DNA of 22,107 nt from Candidatus Vogelbacteria bacterium. Its GTDB lineage: Bacteria > Patescibacteria > Paceibacteria > UBA9973 > UBA12445. Shown in pieces: positions 15,188-21,559 of this stretch. The notes under the pieces were generated by a model. That model saw only the letters and a list, made by a program, of their open reading frames with translations, had not been told where the DNA came from and did no database searches. Location: NCBI GenBank assembly GCA_016201425.1, contig JACQCW010000045.1, positions 1 through 22,107 on the forward strand. Direction: 5' to 3'. Every line of letters starts with the position of its first letter. Position 1 is the stretch's first letter. The position numbers and the translations under genes are program-made.

Positions 15188-15403
15188 CTATTTTCTATTA
15201 AGGTCAACTACATAATTTCCCAAACTCTCAATCTCCTTTTTAAGCACCTGCCAATCAAGATTTTCATCATGTTCAACTATCGTTTCTCCTGTTTGAAAGT
15301 TTACATTACACGATTGCACATTCTTAATATCCCTGCAGACATCTTCGATCAGCAGTTTACAAGCATTACAGTGGGTACCCTTGATAGTGACTGTTGTTTC
15401 CAT
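15188..15403 (-). CDS. CopZ-like heavy-metal-associated (HMA) protein
   Basis: A 71-residue single HMA fold. The metal site GTHCNACKLLIEDV keeps both cysteines of the CxxC motif (Cys12, Cys15); DIKNVQSCNVNFQTGETIVEHDE and the C-terminal LKKEIESLGNYVV complete the beta-alpha-beta-beta-alpha-beta layout. Such proteins shuttle Cu+ in the cytoplasm to CopA-type ATPases. Here the metal-site Met is a Thr (GTHC instead of GMxC), as in the HMA domain of the gene 2 bases upstream. That shared GTHC points to duplication within the cluster or to a common partner. Confidence 0.88.
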   Translation of the reverse strand: METTVTIKGTHCNACKLLIEDVCRDIKNVQSCNVNFQTGETIVEHDENLDWQVLKKEIESLGNYVVDLNRK

Positions 15404-15405
15404 AT

Positions 15406-17160
15406 TTAATCAATTACATTAAATTGTATCATCTTGATGCCCATACTGCAGGTTGCATAAATTGTACCAACCTCTGTTGGGGTAAATACAAGCTTATTGG
15501 CCCCAATTTGTAGTGGTAATGTAATCTGATACTGCGGAATAATCATTACTGACATACATCCTCCCAGCGGTACCTGATCATCTATGGTAATTTCAACTGG
15601 CACTCCCTTTTTAACTGTAAATGATTTTGGGTAGAATCCACGCTCTCTTGAGATTTCCATACTGAACTTTTGATCAGGAACACATGAAGCGATCTTTGGA
15701 TCACAAGCAGAAGATAATCCGGCTAATATTTCGTCACTTTTATTATCAGTGCTGGCCGAAACTGAAACATTGCCCATATTTGGAATTACCGTGAACGCTG
15801 CGCCTCTTGTTGTCATGCCCATAGTACAACTGAACGGAATAGTTCCTGTGTCTTTAGGAGTAAAAGTGATCGTTGTTATGCCTTGAGGAGCGAGATATTT
15901 TGTTATACCGATTGTAGGCACGGTGATTACTTGCGCGCAACCAGCTGCATTGCTGGCATCAATCTTCCAGTCCACAGGGACACCCTGCTGGATGGTGAAT
16001 TGAGATGGAGAATAGCTGTAACCATCTACCTTCATTTCAACTACTTGCTTGCCATCAACAATAGGCGCAACTTGTGCGGCTGTACTAGAAGTGTTTGAAG
16101 TAAATGATGCTAGACTAATATTGATACCAGTTAAGGCCAAACCGTTATTGATATTCCAAAAGCCTAGCAAAATTACTAACACCGCCGAGAATCTCAAAAA
16201 ATGTTTCTGGAATGACCCTTTAGCAAAACTTGAGATGGCTCCAAGAGAAAGTAACATCGGCAGTGTGCCAAGAGAGAACGCAAGCATCGTCAGTGCTCCC
16301 ACACTAAAACTACCTTTCGCTAATACATAGAGCTGCAGGGCTTGAGTAAATCCACAGGGCAAGAAGAATGTAAGTCCACCAAGCGTAAAGGCTCCGGTTT
16401 TTCCATCTTTGCCACTCAAGTCGTGGATTTTATGAGCAATAAACTTGGGCATTCTGGGCTGGAATCTTCTCATCCACGGAAAAAGATTTAGCATTTGGAA
16501 TCCAAGAATGATCATTACCAGACTTGCAATGATCGATAAGACGCCGGTTCCCCAAGGAGAGAGACTTATAACTGAGCCAAGTGCACCGATGAGTCCGCCA
16601 AAGAATGTGTAAGAAGCAACCCGACCTATGTTGAAATACAGAGTCGGCCTAAACTTTTGGTATCCGGTCAGATTCGGATACATTTCACTATATTTTGCGG
16701 CAGCAGTTAGAAGAAGTCCTCCAGCAACCGCAAGACAAGTTGAGGTCGCGGCCACTAGTCCTACCAAGAATACGAATCCATAACTCATATTATTAGTGAT
16801 ACCAAGACTTTTTGGTAAGAGATCAAACTGCTGTAAGACTAAGTACAGGGCCATAACGAATAGGAACATCGCTCCGATTTGAATGTAGTCCTCTCGAGTA
16901 TTCTCATGTTTCGTGGCCTCGGGTGGGTTATACCCATCTTCCCAGCGAGTAATAGAATAACCGTCATCCTTGATAGGTAAACCCAACTCTTTCAGCGATA
17001 TTTCTCCCCTTGAAGAAAACACCTCCGTTTTTCCTGTTGCAAAATGGACTGCTACCTTTTCGACCCCCGGTATCTTTTTAAGTTTTCGCTCGATTAAAAC
17101 TTCACAGCTTGCGCAATGCGTACCGTGAATTTTTAGTTGTATTTTTTTAAGATTACTCAT
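15406..17160 (-). CDS. HMA - SafE/DsbD-like membrane domain - two cupredoxin domains fusion protein
   Basis: 584 residues. Residues 1-70 are an HMA domain (IHGTHCASCEVLIERKLKK). Residues from about 95 to 345 are a six-or-more TM domain of the SafE/DsbD (CcdA-like) class, with STCLAVAGG in an early helix and FFLPCGFTQALQLYVLA in a later one. Two extracytoplasmic cupredoxin-like modules follow: about 370-460 (VDGYSYSPSQFTIQQGVPVD, AAGCAQVI, PFSCTMGM) and about 495-584 (RGFYPKSFTVKKGVPVEI, LGGCMSVMI, YATCSMGIKMI). Each module has a GC and an SC/TC-x-MG Cys-Met pair as candidate Cu ligands. The architecture suggests moving Cu+ or reducing equivalents across the membrane from an HMA donor to cupredoxin acceptors. 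It lies 5 bases downstream of the DUF3105 gene and 2 bases upstream of the CopZ-like gene. Domain calls are good; the transported species is unknown. Confidence 0.88.
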   Translation of the reverse strand: MSNLKKIQLKIHGTHCASCEVLIERKLKKIPGVEKVAVHFATGKTEVFSSRGEISLKELGLPIKDDGYSITRWEDGYNPPEATKHENTREDYIQIGAMFLFVMALYLVLQQFDLLPKSLGITNNMSYGFVFLVGLVAATSTCLAVAGGLLLTAAAKYSEMYPNLTGYQKFRPTLYFNIGRVASYTFFGGLIGALGSVISLSPWGTGVLSIIASLVMIILGFQMLNLFPWMRRFQPRMPKFIAHKIHDLSGKDGKTGAFTLGGLTFFLPCGFTQALQLYVLAKGSFSVGALTMLAFSLGTLPMLLSLGAISSFAKGSFQKHFLRFSAVLVILLGFWNINNGLALTGINISLASFTSNTSSTAAQVAPIVDGKQVVEMKVDGYSYSPSQFTIQQGVPVDWKIDASNAAGCAQVITVPTIGITKYLAPQGITTITFTPKDTGTIPFSCTMGMTTRGAAFTVIPNMGNVSVSASTDNKSDEILAGLSSACDPKIASCVPDQKFSMEISRERGFYPKSFTVKKGVPVEITIDDQVPLGGCMSVMIIPQYQITLPLQIGANKLVFTPTEVGTIYATCSMGIKMIQFNVID

Positions 17161-17165
17161 AGTCT

Positions 17166-17669
17166 TTATTGTGCTAGTGGTTCTGGAGATTTATTTCTAT
17201 TTGCATTGATGAACTCGCGAATCTTAGTCTCATCAAATATTTGTAGTTTCTCAAGTCTTCCCCAAGAAGCTAAAACGATAGGCGCATCATCTTTTATTCT
17301 TGGCGTTACAATAATTTTTGGTTGGCCACGGATTACATTCTCTAACTGATTGATCGTTGTAGTTGCGATGCCTTTATAAGATATCCAAATTCCGCCATGT
17401 TCAAGATTGTGTATCAACTGTTCGTCCGGTAACTCTGTTTGATAGACCCCCCAATCTGCTGGCACTGCATAATGCCAACCGGAAGTCGGAGGGTTGGAAT
17501 TATATTCTGGATGCGTTGCACCGATAGCGATATGCTCCTGACCCTGGATAGGAAAGCTCTGACCAATTGGCTCGACTGTAGTTGAACTCAGTCTAATGTA
17601 AATCAATACTATTATAGCAAGAACAGCTAACATGATCACGAGTAAGCGCAGTGTTTCTTTTGTACTCAT
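17166..17669 (-). CDS. DUF3105 family membrane-anchored protein
   Basis: 167 residues: an N-terminal TM helix at about 8-26 (LLVIMLAVLAIIVLIYI) and an extracytoplasmic domain with the DUF3105 signatures HIAIGATHPEYNSNPPTSGWHY and LIHNLEHGGIWISYKG (His87, Glu90, His91). The conserved His/Glu cluster suggests metal binding, but no function is established for the family to my knowledge. It starts the tightly packed part of the copper cluster, 5 bases upstream of the HMA-SafE-cupredoxin gene, so a role in external copper handling is plausible. No Shine-Dalgarno sequence is seen before the ATG. Confidence 0.87.
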   Translation of the reverse strand: MSTKETLRLLVIMLAVLAIIVLIYIRLSSTTVEPIGQSFPIQGQEHIAIGATHPEYNSNPPTSGWHYAVPADWGVYQTELPDEQLIHNLEHGGIWISYKGIATTTINQLENVIRGQPKIIVTPRIKDDAPIVLASWGRLEKLQIFDETKIREFINANRNKSPEPLAQ

Positions 17670-17727
17670 ATTTTTATAGGAGCGTTTTGATTTTCCATTA
17701 GTAATTAAGACTTAATAAACTAGTAAA

Positions 17728-17755
17728 TAAAAAACAGACAAAAAGCCAAATGGCT
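17728..17755 (-). terminator. Possible weak intrinsic terminator between the first two copper-cluster genes
   Basis: The minus strand has AGCC-ATTT-GGCT followed by TTTTTGTCTGTTTTTT. The stem is only 4-5 bp, but the T-tract is long. It would separate the gene at 17778-18194 from the DUF3105 gene or attenuate read-through. Confidence 0.4.
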
Positions 17756-17777
17756 ATGCCTGTATTAATTTAAAAAA

Positions 17778-18194
17778 TTAGTAAACCTTAGTATTTAGAA
17801 TACCTTGAGAGAATGCCTCTTGAAGAATAGGCTGAGAAAACGGGGTATAAAATCTAGAACGACGGCGTTCTATTATAAACAAAAGAGTATTTTTGGTATT
17901 TGGTAGTATAGAGTAGAAAGTTAGAAAAAATACTGCAAGTATGGCTGCTAGCAAGATAAATAAGCCAAATGATTTAGGAACGGAACTAAACATAACTTGC
18001 CAAGATTCAATATGCTCAAGCACACCCATGCTACAAAGGGATGAACCAATAGTAAATGGGCAGTTGTTACTCATCTTTCCATCCATGCCAGTTTGCATCC
18101 CACTAAATATACCGAATAAGGCAACAACGAAGAGAGCGCTAAATGTAAAAATTGCCACTTGCTTAAAGATTGATCTTGTCCAACTTAAATTCAT
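17778..18194 (-). CDS. Small Cys-containing membrane protein at the head of the copper cluster
   Basis: 138 residues. Two hydrophobic helices (about 12-31, VAIFTFSALFVVALFGIFSG; about 76-97, GLFILLAAILAVFFLTFYS) flank an external loop with MQTGMDGKMSNNCPF..GSSLCSMGVLEHIESWQVMF. The Met/Cys/His-rich loop would suit copper binding. The C-terminal 40 residues are basic and probably cytoplasmic (IIERRRSRFYTPFSQP). I do not recognise the family. It has its own near-consensus promoter immediately upstream, and a weak terminator follows it, so it may be regulated apart from the rest of the cluster. The copper assignment is inference from the loop and the neighbours. Confidence 0.75.
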   Translation of the reverse strand: MNLSWTRSIFKQVAIFTFSALFVVALFGIFSGMQTGMDGKMSNNCPFTIGSSLCSMGVLEHIESWQVMFSSVPKSFGLFILLAAILAVFFLTFYSILPNTKNTLLFIIERRRSRFYTPFSQPILQEAFSQGILNTKVY

Positions 18195-18202
18195 ATAAAG
18201 AG

Positions 18203-18231
18203 ATTATACACAAAAAATTAATTAAAGTAAA
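18203..18231 (-). promoter_or_regulatory. Promoter of the copper-cluster head gene, nearly leaderless
   Basis: The minus strand has TTTACT (18226-18231; 4 of 6 to TTGACA), a 17-base spacer and a perfect TATAAT (18203-18208) preceded by TGTG. Transcription would begin about two bases before the ATG at 18194. No copper-box palindrome is obvious. Confidence 0.65.
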
Positions 18232-18366
18232 ATAACAATAAAATATAACCTAGCGATAATACTCCTTTCTCTTGAATACTAATTTTCAACTTAAAACTTG
18301 GTCTGCGCTCTCTTCTATAATTTCAGTAAATTCTTCTTTGGAAGACGAAATTCCTAAGCTAGATAA

Positions 18367-18594
18367 TATCAAAAACCTACGTGTATACGTGATCCAAGTG
18401 CGGCATACAAGAAAGCGCCGGAAAATTTGAAACGACTCTACCTTGGCCTTTTCTGGGACCACCTCAAAGCTGAGGAAAAGAAAATTGTGGAAGCAACAAA
18501 ATCTCAGATCATCACGAGTCTTGAAGAGGTCGGTGCTCTTACCATAGACGATATCCAAGAAAGGGGTGACTACTGGGAGTTGAACCCAGACTAA
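18367..18594 (+). pseudogene. C-terminal remnant of a recombinase-like gene abutting tRNA-His
   Basis: The only plus-strand coding signal in the window, in the 370-base gap between the copper cluster and the tRNA. An open frame of 75 codons with no start codon runs from just after a TAA to a TAA inside the tRNA. It reads AYKKAPENLKRLYLGLFWDH, then KAEEKKIVEATKS, resembling the C-terminal end of large serine recombinases as I remember them (LYLGLFWxxF..xxKKIVxA). The last ten codons run antisense through the tRNA 3' half, so the original end was elsewhere. No catalytic domain is left. A broken integrase-type gene lying against a tRNA 3' end is the usual scar of an integrated element. The coding look is fairly clear; the family call is tentative. 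The rest of the gap (18232-18366) holds nothing recognisable. Confidence 0.5.
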
Positions 18595-18636
18595 GAGCTC
18601 CACAAGCTCGTGTGCTACCGCTACACCATAGCCACC
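18565..18636 (-). tRNA. tRNA-His (anticodon GTG)
   Basis: The minus strand folds as a full cloverleaf: acceptor GTGGCTA pairs with TAGTCAC (one G-T pair), with the extra 5' G(-1) opposite C73 that marks tRNA-His. The D arm is GGTGTAGCGGTAGCAC, the anticodon loop TTGTGGA (GTG) sits in a GAGC/GCTC stem, and the T arm is CTGGG-TTCAACT-CCCAG. The 3' end continues CC and then T, so the CCA end is not fully encoded. It begins 5 bases after the stop of the adenosyltransferase gene and is probably co-transcribed with it. Confidence 0.95.
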
Positions 18637-18641
18637 ATAAA

Positions 18642-19163
18642 TTAATAATGCGGTCTGATCTCCTTTATACCAGATTTCTGGTTAGTTAGTCTAGCTAGCG
18701 CATACAAATATGATGAGATCCTATTTAAATACGAGTACAGATCTTTGTTCATCGCACCGTCATCATAAAGTCTAACGGCCGCCCTTTCCACCCTCCTCGA
18801 CACGGCTCGCGCGAAATCTAAGAACGCGGATAGCTCTGTCCCGCCAGCGACAAAAAAACTTTTGATTACTGGCAACTGCTTTTCAATGTCGTTTATATCT
18901 CTCTCGAGTTTTGTGATTTTATCAAGAGTAATTCTTGGCTCAGCGCCAGCCAACTCGGCTTGAGCAATAAATAAATCCTGCTGAACTTCTTCTAAAGACT
19001 TCTTAATCTCAGGATCATCTGCCTTAACTTTACAAACGCCCAAAAGTGAATTCAACTCGTCAACAGCGCCTAAAACCTCCACAATAAGCGAAGTTTTTGA
19101 AATTCTTTTTTTGGCGTCAAATAAAATCGTAGATCCATCGTCCCCCTTTTTTGTATATAACAT
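18642..19163 (-). CDS. ATP:cob(I)alamin adenosyltransferase, PduO type
   Basis: 173 residues from the ATG at 19163 (LYTKKGDDGSTILFDAKKR). An in-frame upstream ATG at 19208 would add 15 residues that match no family start and would lie upstream of the predicted transcription start. PduO signatures: GDDGST at the N-terminus, VLGAVDELNSLLG, QQDLFIAQAELAG, FFVAGGTELSAFLDFAR, the ATP-site segment ARAVSRRVERA, and YLNRISSYLYALARL (family usually LNRLSDYLFVLAR, so the Asp is Ser here). The enzyme transfers the 5'-deoxyadenosyl group of ATP to cob(I)alamin to make coenzyme B12 in the cytoplasm. No other B12 gene is present in the window, which fits salvage for a B12-dependent enzyme elsewhere. tRNA-His follows after 5 bases. 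Confidence 0.9.
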   Translation of the reverse strand: MLYTKKGDDGSTILFDAKKRISKTSLIVEVLGAVDELNSLLGVCKVKADDPEIKKSLEEVQQDLFIAQAELAGAEPRITLDKITKLERDINDIEKQLPVIKSFFVAGGTELSAFLDFARAVSRRVERAAVRLYDDGAMNKDLYSYLNRISSYLYALARLTNQKSGIKEIRPHY

Positions 19164-19172
19164 AGCTAAATG

Positions 19173-19201
19173 ACTATAACACAGAATGAATACTGTGACA
19201 A
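19173..19201 (-). promoter_or_regulatory. Promoter of the adenosyltransferase/tRNA-His unit
   Basis: TTGTCA (19196-19201; 5 of 6 to consensus), a 17-base spacer and TATAGT (19173-19178) with an upstream TG. The start is predicted at about 19166, three bases before the ATG at 19163, so the message would be nearly leaderless. This position supports the ATG at 19163 over the one at 19208. Confidence 0.7.
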
Positions 19202-19212
19202 CTATCATCGAC

Positions 19213-19242
19213 CAACAAAAATGCCCCGATCAAAATCGGGGC
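19213..19242 (-). terminator. Strong intrinsic terminator
   Basis: GCCCCGAT (19223-19230) pairs perfectly with ATCGGGGC (19235-19242) around a 4-base loop. On the minus strand ATTTTTGTT follows. It closes the two-gene unit at 20221-19251 just upstream of the adenosyltransferase promoter. Confidence 0.9.
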
Positions 19243-19250
19243 GCGAAAAG

Positions 19251-19766
19251 CTATTCCTTTTCTTTGAAAATAACGAGGTTGACAACGTAATCGTTGTTCT
19301 CAGAGATATCCCCTGCTTGTGGGAACTCTAGCCCCATAAGTCGAATATCATACTGACCAATCAGCTCATCAGTGGTTGTAACACATGTTGGCCGACCCGT
19401 TAGAGAAAGCTCAATGGTGCATGACTCTGTTACCCGACCCAACTCTTGCTTTATCTCTAGCACGACTTTGACAGGCTGACCCTTTCGTCGTGGGCCAGTC
19501 GACACACTCGTCTCGCTCATAAGCACCTTGGCAAAAGTGACCTGTAACCCCTCTTCCTCAATATAGGCTGTCTCCCCACGCACCAAATGAAACTGGCTCG
19601 AAAGCTTGGCTTCGACACACCGTGCGATCCCTACCTTCACATCCGCTTTAGTCGCGTTCTTCTTAGACTTCTTGCTTGGCTTGTAAAAATATCCAGCGAC
19701 AATGGCAGTCACAGCCACGAACGCAACGATCCACCATGCTTGCTTGGGAACTTTCTCTTCATCCAT
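19251..19766 (-). CDS. Membrane-anchored protein of unknown function
   Basis: 171 residues: short cytoplasmic N-terminus (MDEEKVPKQ), TM helix at about 11-28 (WWIVAFVAVTAIVAGYFY), lysine-rich linker (KPSKKSKKNATK), then a beta-rich domain of about 125 residues with three Cys (GIARCVEAK, TESCTIEL, GRPTCVTTT) and ending NDYVVNLVIFKEKE. No family is recognised. The strong ribosome binding site TAAGGAGGT lies 8 bases before the ATG and overlaps the stop of the upstream gene. A strong terminator follows. Its layout (TM plus beta domain of similar size with a similar last strand) suggests a distant relationship to the protein encoded upstream at 19781-20221. Base composition is visibly more GC-rich than the copper and signalling genes. 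Confidence 0.75.
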   Translation of the reverse strand: MDEEKVPKQAWWIVAFVAVTAIVAGYFYKPSKKSKKNATKADVKVGIARCVEAKLSSQFHLVRGETAYIEEEGLQVTFAKVLMSETSVSTGPRRKGQPVKVVLEIKQELGRVTESCTIELSLTGRPTCVTTTDELIGQYDIRLMGLEFPQAGDISENNDYVVNLVIFKEKE

Positions 19767-19774
19767 GTTCGCAC

Positions 19775-19783
19775 ACCTCCTTA
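19775..19783 (-). promoter_or_regulatory. Consensus ribosome binding site TAAGGAGGT
   Basis: A full Shine-Dalgarno sequence 8 bases before the ATG at 19766. Its TAA is the stop codon of the preceding gene, so the two genes are likely translationally coupled. It stands out because most starts in this window have no purine-rich site. Confidence 0.85.
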
Positions 19784-20221
19784 TGCGCCAGAAATAATGA
19801 CCTTAGCCAGGTAGTGACTCTTACCGTAAATTTCTTCTCTCTCAACATTAGGATCGGGCTTGAAATCGAGAAGCACAATCATATAACCTCCCGCCTTCAT
19901 AACTTTATTCCCTGGAAAAGAGAAATCGATGTAGTGAGTCACACCGTCCAAGATGAAAGAAAACTCCTGGTGGTTATTCATGTCGACGAACGAAAGGTAG
20001 CCGCGCGACTCGCCATCAGGAAGCAGAACCTCCTGACCAATCGCAATATCAAAGGGCTTGTTAAGTTCTACGTGTCGGATCTCCTGCTCCGCTGGCGTAA
20101 AACTGTCCTTATCATTGCCGCTAGAACCATCTTTCTCCCCCTGCTCGTCTCCAGAAAAGCTATCAGCCGCGACAACAACCACAATCAGAGCAACGACCGC
20201 ACCGACAATCTTGGTCCACAT
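19781..20221 (-). CDS. Exported or membrane-anchored protein of unknown function
   Basis: 146 residues. An N-terminal hydrophobic helix (IVGAVVALIVVVVAADSF, about 5-22) is followed by a low-complexity acidic/Ser/Gly linker (SGDEQGEKDGSSGNDKD) and a beta-rich domain containing GQEVLLPDGESRGYLSFVDM, HQEFSFILDGVTHYIDFSF and AGGYMIVLLDFKPDPN, ending LAKVIISGA. No family is recognised and no cysteine is present. The gene is followed directly by the one at 19251-19766 and shares a terminator with it. The upstream 148 bases hold two small inverted repeats and a direct repeat. A putative site AAAGGGTAAAG precedes the ATG. Confidence 0.75.
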   Translation of the reverse strand: MWTKIVGAVVALIVVVVAADSFSGDEQGEKDGSSGNDKDSFTPAEQEIRHVELNKPFDIAIGQEVLLPDGESRGYLSFVDMNNHQEFSFILDGVTHYIDFSFPGNKVMKAGGYMIVLLDFKPDPNVEREEIYGKSHYLAKVIISGA

Positions 20222-20235
20222 GCTTTACCCTTTCC

Positions 20236-20327
20236 CGCAAAAAGCGGATCTATTTGAACCATTCCAACTGCTACTTGCAGTTATTTTCAAAGAACGATAG
20301 ACAGTGCTAAAACTAACACGATAGACA
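20236..20327. promoter_or_regulatory. Repeats in the gap upstream of the gene at 20221, candidate control region
   Basis: In the 148-base gap 20222-20369 I see CCGC-AAAAA-GCGG (20236-20248) just before the putative ribosome site, AACTGC-TACTT-GCAGTT (20266-20282), and a direct repeat ACGATAGACA at 20294-20303 and 20318-20327, 24 bases apart. No convincing -10/-35 pair is visible. Operator or processing sites are possible; chance is not excluded. Confidence 0.3.
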
Positions 20328-20369
20328 ATATTAGTAAAGGGTAAGCTCAAAGGCCTGGGAACGCTGTCT

Positions 20370-21554
20370 TTAGCTTTTCGTGGCATGAGATTTGACGACG
20401 TACAGACTTATTTCTTCAAAAAGTTCGTACATGCTTACGAGATTCTCAAAATCAACTTCTGTATTATCACTCACCATTGCGTACTTTTTACACAAATTTA
20501 TAATTTCGTATTTTGTTAAATCCTTTAGATCACCGTAGTCAATAAATCCATTGTACAGCAAAATATCTATCGACAGTCTGATTACATATTTATGGATATG
20601 CCACATCTTATATTCGTGAGTAGACGTTTTTGCCACATATGCAACTCTAATTCTCAATATATATTCAAATATTTTATTAAGATAACTTTCCTTCAGTTTC
20701 GTCTTACTTACGGTCTTAAGTTTATCTACAAAAATATTTTTGCCGTATAGAGCGACACCATTTGCAAAATATTCCATGGCAAAAACGCCGATGCCGACAT
20801 CAACAAACTGCAAGTCGCTATCCACTTCATCTTGAAAATATATTCGGAAATCTGGTTTTTTAAAGCTTGAAAATATGTATTCTGATATCTTATGCAAATC
20901 AGCGTCACGATTTTTAACGACAACACAAACATCAACATCATCGGGAACCTTGCCCATATTATTATTTACAACACTCGACCCAAACACAATAAAACAAGTT
21001 AAATCTTTAGCAAACGATTGACTAGGTAAATCTTTCTTTACTGCCTGAAAATCTCTATGCAAAAATCGAAGCTTGTCTTTGGAGTAATCTTCAAACATCT
21101 CCCTGGCCTTCATTAGTTCGTTCTTGCTAAAAGGAAGAATAACCTCCAAAGCCTTAGAGTACTCAAACCAGTCAGCGCCGGTTACATCTGAACCTTCCTC
21201 TTGTCTTAGATCATACTTTTCATAAGCCTCAAAAAGATTCATGTAGATCTCCTTCGTATTTGGCTTACCATTATCATCAACAAATGAAAACTTATAAACC
21301 ACGCAAAGATCAATATACTTAATCTGATCTTTTTCGAGTCCGACCTCTTCTTCGATTTCTCTTAGGGCCGCTGCCACTTGATCCTCACCTTTCTCTATAT
21401 GCCCCTTTGGTATCCAATACTCATTTTTTTTGTTTCGTATTAACAAAACATCTAGTTCTCGAGTTTTTTTGTCTTCAAAAAAAATGAAGCCTCCAGACGA
21501 AACATGGTGTCCAACAAACTTGGTGTTCATCCTTGATGTAATTTTGTTTGACAT
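20370..21554 (-). CDS. Nudix hydrolase fused to a nucleotidyltransferase domain
   Basis: 394 residues. Residues 15-145 are a Nudix domain: GGFIFFEDKKTRELDVLLIR, WIPKGHIEKGE and a complete Nudix box from Gly51 to Leu73 (Gly51, Glu57, Arg65, Glu66, Glu69, Glu70, Gly72). Residues 184-255 are a polymerase-beta-like nucleotidyltransferase core: FIVFGSSVVNNN (Gly192, Ser193) and DDVDVCVVV (Asp206, Asp208), with VDVGIGVF as the likely third-Asp strand. The C-terminal 140 residues are helical (YLNKIFEYILRIRVAYVAK, HIHKYVIRLSIDILLYN), like the helical part that follows such domains. The Nudix part would hydrolyse a nucleoside-diphosphate-linked substrate and the second part would transfer a nucleotide; whether they act on one substrate is unknown. 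It starts 5 bases after the phosphatase-like gene. ATG at 21554; a second ATG lies at residue 9. Confidence 0.88.
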   Translation of the reverse strand: MSNKITSRMNTKFVGHHVSSGGFIFFEDKKTRELDVLLIRNKKNEYWIPKGHIEKGEDQVAAALREIEEEVGLEKDQIKYIDLCVVYKFSFVDDNGKPNTKEIYMNLFEAYEKYDLRQEEGSDVTGADWFEYSKALEVILPFSKNELMKAREMFEDYSKDKLRFLHRDFQAVKKDLPSQSFAKDLTCFIVFGSSVVNNNMGKVPDDVDVCVVVKNRDADLHKISEYIFSSFKKPDFRIYFQDEVDSDLQFVDVGIGVFAMEYFANGVALYGKNIFVDKLKTVSKTKLKESYLNKIFEYILRIRVAYVAKTSTHEYKMWHIHKYVIRLSIDILLYNGFIDYGDLKDLTKYEIINLCKKYAMVSDNTEVDFENLVSMYELFEEISLYVVKSHATKS

Positions 21555-21559
21555 AAGTT

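Noticed and set aside
18286..18603. Minus-strand reading frame of 105 codons between the copper cluster and tRNA-His
   Set aside because: It starts within the tRNA and lies antisense to the recombinase-like frame. Its end (SSKEEFTEIIEESADQVLS) looks protein-like and could be another gene scrap, but the frame as a whole is not a credible gene.
19164..19208. Upstream ATG start for the adenosyltransferase
   Set aside because: The extra residues match no family start and would be encoded upstream of the predicted transcription start.
19676..20257. Plus-strand frame of 193 codons
   Set aside because: Antisense across two minus-strand genes with clear ribosome site, TM helices and terminator; no recognisable domain.
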